Shown here: one piece after another, positions 56,357 to 64,000 of the stretch | Layout: each line of letters begins with the position of its first letter | Position numbering within the stretch: the first letter of the stretch is position 1 | Assembly: GCA_027946555.1 (NCBI GenBank) | Contig: JAPEVC010000085.1 | Span: forward strand, 1-64,000 | Source: Gnomoniopsis sp. IMI 355080 | Taxonomy: Eukaryota; Ascomycota; Sordariomycetes; Diaporthales; Gnomoniaceae | Direction: 5' to 3' | Length of the DNA stretch: 64,000 nucleotides | Position numbers and translations under genes: made by a program | Notes under the pieces: generated by a model | The model's input: the letters and a program-made list of their open reading frames with translations, nothing else | The model's database searches: none | What the model was told of the DNA's origin: nothing

Positions 56357-59300
56357 ATGGCCAACCACCTGCCCCCGACGGTCGAGGAGACTCAGACCCA
56401 CGAGCAGGCCCAGGACACCCATCATGTCTCGTCAGAGTCCCAATCGCAGAACCAAGACTCCCCAGATGACCTTTTGCGGAATGCGCCGACCTTTGCGCTC
56501 GAAGAAAAGGGGGTGTCGGAGGAGGGAGCAGAGAAAGATGCTTCCAGCAGCGCCGGTCCAAGCCCCGGCTTTTTCGAGAAAACGATGCAGAAACTGGGAC
56601 TGAATCCTATAATACTAATGAGCATGTTCAAGTCTGTCTCCCCGTGTCTACGTTGCCTTTTGTATTGACAATTGCCTGGCACACTGAAGCTGACTCCGAG
56701 TAATACGTTGTAGAGCATCCGTTGCACCAACCATCTCCATTGCCATATACCAAGCCCCCGCGGTGCGAAACCTTCTCACGACTCTTGGCTACCTTGTAGG
56801 AGTCATCAGCATCCTGTCTCTTGTCGTCCTACCCCGAGGCAAATTCATACAAAACATGGTCCTAAATGTGCTGTGCGCTGCGGTGGGAAGTGCCATGGCA
56901 ATGTTGATAGCATGGTCCGGAGTTCAGGCTCGCTTGCATACGTCCAATTTGGAAGAGATGGCGGCATACATTGCAGCAAATGGTCGTGCTCCCTACAACT
57001 CGTCCCAAAGCGCAGTGTGTGGTGTGTGGCTGTTCTTCAACATTTGGCTCGCCAATGTCGTCAGGGTCAAATATCCAGCGTTCAACCTCCCCATGATAAT
57101 TTACAGTATCTTTGTCAACATTGCATGTACCTTTGGCGTCGCATTTCCAACCGTTGCGCGAGCTGAGCTGTTTATCCGAGAGCTACTCATTGCTATATTC
57201 ATGGGGCTCGGCATTGCCACTGCTTGTTCACTCTTCATATTTCCAATCAGCACGCGCCAGATTGTGGTCAAACAGATGGCAGGCGTTCTGGGACTGTTCA
57301 AGAAATCCATTTCCCTAGAAAAGGAGTACCTACAAGGCCTGGAGAAGGACGACATGTTCAGTATTGAGGTGACCGAGACCTCAGCTGGTCACCCCGAGAC
57401 CAAGGATGACAAGAAGAAAGCAGAGAAGCTGACAAAGGAGCAAAAGACGGCTATGGCTCTCCGCGGTACCATCGCAGCTACGCGAGAACTCATGGGCAAG
57501 ATCTACGGCGATATCAAATTCGCCAAACGGGACGTTGCGTATGGGTACTTGAGTGCCAAGGATTTCGGGCAGCTTTTCACCCTGATACGCAGTATCATGA
57601 TTCCCATGACTGGTATTGGTGTTATTATGGACATTTTCCAAAGGGTTGGCAGAGACAGAGGATGGGACGGCAGTGGGCCTGGGTCAGATGAACTGGGCCT
57701 GCCTGGTTTCGACTGCACGTCTCAAGGAAAGGAGGAATCGCTAAAGATATGGAACGATATCATGAAGCAGCTTCATGAGCCTTTCGAGATCTTGTCCGAG
57801 GCTCTGATCCAGGGTATCGACCATGCTGGAATACTGTTGAAGTTCTTTCCTCAGCCCAAAGAGCAAAGGAAAGCATCGAAACAAGCGACCGCAAAAAGTG
57901 ACCCTGACGTGGAGTCTTCTGGAAGCGACCTGGTTCCAGGTCAGATGGGGTTCTCCAAAGTGATGAACGAAAAGATTGACGCTTTCAACTCCCGCAGGAG
58001 CGAGATTCTGCATCTCTGGGCCAAGGAAAAAGGGCTGTCGACCGATGGTAAGCCGGAGCATTGGGCCAAAGATAAGACTCGGCTGTTCGAGCAGCGACGC
58101 AACGACCAGGCACAGCTTTTTGTGATTCTTTACTTGGAAAAGTTGGTAAGTAAATTTTCAGTCCCGTCCGCTAGATTGCCCCGACTGACCATTCGCCACG
58201 TGACAGATGCAAGCCACTGGAGAAGCTGTGCGTGACTTTGTGGCCTTTGCCGAAGAGAAGACCCGTGACGGATCGATAGCCAAGAAACACTTCATCGTCC
58301 CCAACGGGCGCCGCATGAAGAAATGGTTCCTCAGCGTGTTCGGCGGTGATTCCACGGCAGAAGATTCCCCGGATGTGTTGGAACGGGGCGGCAATGTGGT
58401 TTTTGTTGGCCAAGGGTGGAAGAACAAGAAGGACCCAGAACATTTACCAGCGACGAATTTCTGGCAAAAGTTTGGGAACGCGCTGAGGAGCTTCTCGAAC
58501 TTCTTTGGCTCACGAGAGTCTATCTTTGGCCTGCGTGTCGCCATTGCTACCATGACAGTGGGTATTGTCGCCTTCCTCGAGCCAACGCAGCAATTCTTTA
58601 TCCAGCAGCGTCTTGTGTGGGCAATGATTATCATCGCGATTGGCATGACTCAAAGTAAGTCTTCAGAACTCCGTGATTGTGTTTGAGCCATCAGGAATAA
58701 GATAATAACGCCTTCGCAGCATCTGGCCAGTCGATATTCGGTTTCTTCTGCCGAACTGGCGGAACTGCTGTCGCTATGGTCAACTGTTTTATCATATGGT
58801 ATATCGTCGACTATCGAACCCCTGGTGTTCTCGTATTTCTCTGGCTTTTTATTTTCATCGAGTGAGTAACAGATTCTGAAACACCCTTCAGCCCTTTTCA
58901 GGCAAACTGATGTTCAACAGGTGGTACTTCTTTTTCAAATTCCCACAGTTCATTCCCGGCATTATGATCATGATCGTCACTCAGGTTAGTAGTATCTCTT
59001 CATCCTATACCTCCGCTCCTGAGCCTAACGAGTCACTTTCCTCTAGATCCTGATCATCGGGTATGAGCTTCAAGTGGAATCACTTGGGATCGCCGCTGCA
59101 GAGGCCAGCGGTCAACCTTACTATCCGTGAGTGAAGCTCTGCTCGTGTCCACTGGCAGGCATGATGTATTGACCTGAATCTCTTTAGCCTTTACGAACTT
59201 GCACCATATCGTTTAGCAACTGTCGCAGCAGGATGCTTTGTCGCCTTTTTCTGGACCGTATTCCCCAGTCCATCTACCGACAGGACGTGGCTGCGAAAGG

Positions 59301-60359
59301 ACCTCAGTGCGACGCTCTATTTACTGGCAAACTATTCCAGCGTGATCAACACCACCATGAGGTCCGGGCTCACGCAGGAGCTTGGCGATATGTCAATCAA
59401 AGGCACTCCGGCACACTCACTTCGCAGGGTTCGGCAGAAGCTTTTTGGCAAGCTGACGCTGCTTTTGCCATCATTACAGGCGCATGCCAACTTTCAGAAG
59501 TTTGAGCCTAATCTTGGGGGCAAGTTTCCAACTGAGCAATACCAGGATGTTATTCGTCGATCCACACGGTGCGTTCAGAGCTTTTCCATGGACCCGGCCC
59601 GTCGCTCAATGACTCTTAATACAATGTGCTAATTACATCAACAGGATGATGAACTACTTCACCCTGATGTCCTATATCCTTACAAACTCTTCCGGAACCT
59701 CGGAGGAGTCAGACAAGGCTTGGATGCACGTGCTCGGCGAGGCTATCGATGGCGTGGCCCCTCTCCACACACAAATTCTTTCTACCCTCACGCTTCTTTC
59801 CACATGCCTCCTCTCAGGCCAAGCTCTTCCTCCATACCTGCCCCTTCCTAGGCCGTACGAGACCATGTACCACCTCCTCAGCATCAAGCCCCCAGCAGAG
59901 CTCGACCAGAAGCTCCCTTCTACGCAGTCTCTCCGCTCCAACTCTATCCCTCTGGAGCCAACCACCTCGTATAGCAGACTGCGCGCCGACAGCCGCAGCA
60001 TGAACCAGCCCGGCGGCCCAAGCGCAGAGCTGGATAACGACGAGGACCTCCCTAAGCCGGAGGCGTGGAATTTGCTGGACGCACGGAATATGGAGCAGCA
60101 GGGCTACACGGAGTTTGCGGTGCTTCAGGTGTGCTCTACTCTCATCATTGGGGAACTGCGCGGGCTGATTGAGACGGTGGCGGATTTGGTGGGCACGGTT
60201 GACTTTAGTTTCCGGGTGGACCATGGGGGTCCGAGTGAAAGCGACACCAGTTTTGAGAGTATGAGAAGGGTGGGGACTTGGGCTACAAGAGCGGCGACGG
60301 TGAGGAGTAACAGTGGCCTTCCTGGGAATGGGACGAGAGGGAAGGGCAAGAATGACTGA
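56357..60359 (+). CDS. BRE4/aromatic acid exporter-like membrane protein
   Basis: Eight exons (56357-56631, 56714-58145, 58207-58654, 58720-58861, 58921-58984, 59047-59126, 59188-59568, 59645-60359) encode 1178 residues; all phases match. The start is the first ATG in frame. After an acidic, Ser/Gln-rich cytosolic N-terminus comes a first bundle of about six membrane helices (from FKASVAPTISIAIYQ, through GYLVGVISILSLVVLP, to GIATACSLFIFPIS). This corresponds to the putative ER transporter N-terminal domain (PF10337). A long helical cytosolic section follows. A second bundle (GLRVAIATMTVGIVAF, LVWAMIIIAIGMTQ, FLWLFIFIEWYFFF, GIMIMIVTQILIIGYEL) is FUSC-like. The C-terminal part matches the BRE4/DUF2421 region. 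Yeast Bre4 affects brefeldin A sensitivity, and bacterial relatives export aromatic acids. The substrate here is unknown. Confidence 0.92.
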
Positions 60360-63300
60360 TTCAAGAGCGTAGTTGGTTGGGAGAGGTTTATAACTTTTTT
60401 TGGGACATATTCTGGCCTGGCCATATGAGATACCATGTACATAGATATGAATTGAGTGTATTGGCACGCTTTGAATTTTTGGATTCAACTTCCATGTTGG
60501 AACGATCAACCAGGCGATCTATGTGTTGCAACTGCACCTACTCAGATGTAACATGCAGTGCTTTCTATAACTCGCTACTTGGATTGAACAGTATCTGCGA
60601 TGCTCAAGCTTTACAACTTCGATTTCCTATCAGCGTCACATTTGTCTTCACCCAAGAGATGCTACTATCAGCCAGAGTCTCGGTCTTTGCCCGGTGACAC
60701 AACTTACGAAAGACCTCGCTGGCGGGAGAGTTAGGTTTATCTCCTTACTAATCAGCTTGACCGTATGCACTATCCAGCAAGCAACATGCTGTTAATGATA
60801 GTCGTGTGACGATATTCAAGCCGATCGCGTGCGGCTGACGGCCTTCTCTCTTCAGAACATCCACATCAACTAGCGATCAGTATACGCAGCTGACGATTTG
60901 GGCATGACGAGGCCGGCTATCTTCCCATCCATTAATCGGTCCATACACCCACACAAAGACAACAGCACCGCTAAGAAGGCCAGAAAAACGTTTTGTTTCA
61001 AGCTATGCAAGCTGACCCAGCAGCACCACGAGCTTTGTAAAAGATGACGTATATTCAGCTATAACGAGTAAGAGTTTCTATACACGATGCCTTTTAACTT
61101 TGGTACCGACAGACTAGATCCCGTCGTGGGGCGTTCTAAAAGAGACCCCAGACTGAAGCATGAAGTCGGGATCTCTCAAGTGGCAGGCCACAGCTTGTAA
61201 CTAGGGTCTCTAGTGAATGTACGTACGTAGGTCTGTCATGTCCACCGCCTCACGCACTGCAGAGAAGATCTCATCCTCAGCAACTCAGATTGTCACGGGT
61301 TATCCAGGTCATTTGGGACGCCCAAGAGTTATCTATAGAATTATCTGTAGGGTGATCGACAACAAAACCATGGATTCTTTGGGTTCTTGTCAGGAACTTG
61401 TCAGGAGAGTCTCCCATTTCCCCGGGAAACCAAAAAGGAAATTTCCCACAACACCATCATGACAACTCCATTATGTGTTATTATTTAAGCGGCTAAAAAT
61501 TAACTTTCCACGATTCCATGGTCCTGGGTCCTCGTTTCCTTTGAAAACTTGGACGTAATCGACGTATCCTCATGGTCCAGCTTGCTTCGTACTCGTTGCC
61601 ATCGTCCATGCTACGTGTCAAGAGGAATGAATACTCGCAAGCCTGAGAACCAACGTTGGGCTTGCTGTATGGGAGCACCCTGTGGATATGGTAGACAGCA
61701 TTGTCGGTCTGATACTATACTCTGGGCGCATAGACGGTGTGGACACCTAGTCACAGCTGAGGCTGAGGAACGTCGGAAGGAGGTCCCTGCCTGTCAGCCG
61801 GTGCTTTACAGAAAGGGAAAGGAACAAAATGCTTTAAATTGGGTGGAAATCCCCCTTCATCCCAAAATTCTACTGTCATCGCCGATCTAAAATTCTTGAC
61901 ACAGGGTGCGTAGGCTGCAGGCCACTTCAGGCTGAAGCACACGTCAAGCGCACGTTGCCATACCATATACGAGGCGGGCTATTTCCAACACTCTGGATCC
62001 TTAGGGGCGGTTTGCAATTATCGACCTCGTTTAGTCATGTCGCAGAGCTGAATGCTTGTCGACAATTTTCATTGGACGAAGCGAATGAAAAAGCAAGTCT
62101 TTATCTGAGTCGACGTCGAGGCCGCAGAACGTGCAACGAGAGCCTCTGAGCCTCGGTTTATCTACAACAATCATCTCACCACGAGTACGCAGGAGGCCGC
62201 TACAAAGAAAAACAAAATTCCCCGAAGAATAGCCAGGAACGAGACATACGCCAAACGTCCTGAATCGGTAGCAGGAGCCCACATCTCCATCGGAAACATC
62301 AGACTGGTTGCGAGCACTTTTGCCGGACATCGTGCATGGGGAGGGATACCGGCAGCTGCTTACTAGACTAGCCGCTGGCTCCAAGGCGCCGGCACTTTTC
62401 GGGGAGAAAGGATGGTGTGCATGAAAAATTAACGGTATGTTTCTGAGCCGCTTGGCGTCATATATTCATCCTGACATGTCCGTGGAAGTCAAAGAGATTA
62501 TGGTGATGCCAAGATGGAGTGCACTGGCCTTCCTTCGTAGCACGATACCCGCAGATTTATCTGGAGGACCACTTGCCGCGAATCAGTGCTAGTTGTGGAC
62601 TGGGTCTCATTGACTGCGCTTGCTTGCATATTGCAACAGTCGTGATATCACAAAATCAAAGAACATCCTTCTTTTGCTCAGCTGCTTGTTTCATCGATTC
62701 GATAGAGCTTCTTGGCGATAGGATGTGCAGTTGTCGCACCAGCAGACAAGCGCCACCAGGCACAGGGCGGGACACCGGGAAGTGCAAGGAAAGTGCCTCT
62801 AGACTCTAGACTTGCAACTCTGGACGAGAGGACGAAGCGCAACTCCTGTCAGGAACATTGAATGACAATGTCGGGCTTGCCGGTAGTTGTCCGAAGGGTA
62901 CATACAAGTTCAGCCTTACCAAATGATTAGATGATATCAGTGGCGCTGTTGGCGCCAAAGTTTCTTCGATGGGGCTTTCGCCAGGTGTGGCGGTGAAACA
63001 CTACATAGTACACACCTATACACTGCCCTGCCAGGCGCCCAGCTGCCCAGCGCTGCCCAGGTGAGTGTGTACCTCGTAGAGGTGGGTGGAACCCTCTATG
63101 CAGACAGGCAGAATTTATTACAGCACTCTGCTATACCCCAGGTTCCGGACTAGCCCCGCATGAATCCGGGGCGAAGCGAATCTCGGGAATGGCTATCGTC
63201 AAATCATTACGGTCAGGATCTTTTAGTGAGACCCTTTGCTTCTTGCCAGGAGTGTGGAGTCGTGAATTCGAGAGATTGGCATTCGTCGGGCAGGAACAAA

Positions 63301-64000
63301 AAGTCGGGAAGGCGAAAGTAACTAAACTCGAGTCATAAACTCCTAGAGTGCAGATGTCCAGTGTCGCTTACGAGTCTGGGAGCGCTGCTTGGTTGGTAGT
63401 GAGCGTCGCGACGTGGCATTCACTAGTTGTGATAGTAATAAAAGCTGCCCGATTCATGCGAGAGCGTCAGGGTAACCCAGCCAGCCCGGGGCGGGCGTTT
63501 GCTTCTAATAAGCTTCTGGAAGACTGGAATTGTCTGAAGTTGCCTGGGAGAGTCTGGGATGTCCCACGATGGAGAATCAGATGGCAGTGGACGGATAGGT
63601 AATGGCCAGCTGGAGATCGATCAATCAGGTGCGGTATCCGGTAAAATGAAGAATAAGGCAACCAATCTTTTTTCGCGATCGCATACCTCTACCTCGGACC
63701 CTCAGACAGAGTGTGGATAAACGGAGAGCAACTACGAATGCAGCACACTCCGCCTTTTGATGGCACATGCTTGTTCATGCGCCAAAGGCATGTGTTGCCT
63801 TTAGAGAAGAGAGGTTCGTTGAGCCCTGATTGTTCCTGTGAGACATGCGTCTTGCCGAGATCTGTCACCTGCAGAAGCGTGCCTTTCCAAGCTTGTGCCA
63901 AGAAAACTGGCTCGTGACGTGTGCCCCGAAATGGTCCTGCAAAAACACCGCCCAAAATCAGGTTATCACCAGCAACAACAGGTAAGGATAAGCAGTCAAA
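60360..64000. other. 3.6-kb terminal region without a recognised gene
   Basis: I see no supported coding region. Several 60-115 codon frames occur on both strands without coding bias or recognisable motifs. A CAGGCGCCCAGCTGCCCAGCGCTGCCCAG imperfect repeat lies near 63033-63060. A gene with most of its sequence beyond 64000 cannot be excluded. Confidence 0.4.

Overview
The window is nuclear DNA of a filamentous ascomycete (Pezizomycotina). The evidence is short 53-232 bp spliceosomal introns with GT..AG borders, C-rich wobble positions, and typical fungal families: CorA-like membrane proteins, GPI-anchored aspartic proteases, LaeA-like methyltransferases, secreted plant-wall hydrolases and an ATG101 with the fungal-type sequence. 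I found no rRNA, no convincing tRNA, no CRISPR array and no intact transposon. The sequence alone does not fix the genus; the enzyme set suits a plant-associated or saprotrophic species.

Layout. 1-9 kb: a small two-exon orphan gene (1052-1633), a two-exon CorA-like membrane protein (2243-3962), a six-exon protein kinase fused to a vWA-like domain (5135-8584), and a conserved-looking ORF fragment at 8621-8857. 9.9-20 kb: a GPI-type aspartic protease on the minus strand (9927-11366), a gene-poor stretch, a three-exon unknown gene on the minus strand (15911-16758), and the autophagy gene atg101 (18295-19392). 20.9-31 kb: a forkhead transcription factor (20978-23437), a GNAT acetyltransferase (27641-28490) and an AYR1-like short-chain reductase (29691-30759), all on the minus strand. 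33-43 kb, mostly secreted products: a second GPI-type aspartic protease (33418-35023), a DUF7029/DUF7223-like secreted protein (35307-36837), a decayed GDSL (CE16-like) esterase (about 38520-38990), a small four-cysteine secreted protein (39996-40490) and a six-exon RNase T2 (41022-42561). 45-54 kb, a small plant-wall hydrolase group: GH11 xylanase (45147-45979), GH10 xylanase (48411-49756), GH5 endoglucanase (50911-52127), then an LaeA-like methyltransferase (52566-53885). 56-60 kb: an eight-exon BRE4/aromatic-acid-exporter-like membrane protein (56357-60359). The last 3.6 kb shows no gene.

How the genes could work together. GH11 and GH10 attack xylan and GH5 attacks beta-1,4-glucan. Matches to XlnR-type (GGCTAAA, GGGTAAA) and CreA-type sites lie upstream of both xylanases, so co-induction by plant polymer is a reasonable inference. 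The proteases, RNase T2, the DUF protein and the small secreted protein add to a secretome-rich half of the window. The other genes look like ordinary dispersed fungal genes.

The most unusual structural signal is a perfect palindrome, TACCTAGGTA, present at least twelve times (two copies overlap), in non-coding DNA and once inside the decayed esterase. Exon coordinates were worked out by hand from splice signals and reading-frame phase. They are predictions, not transcript-supported.
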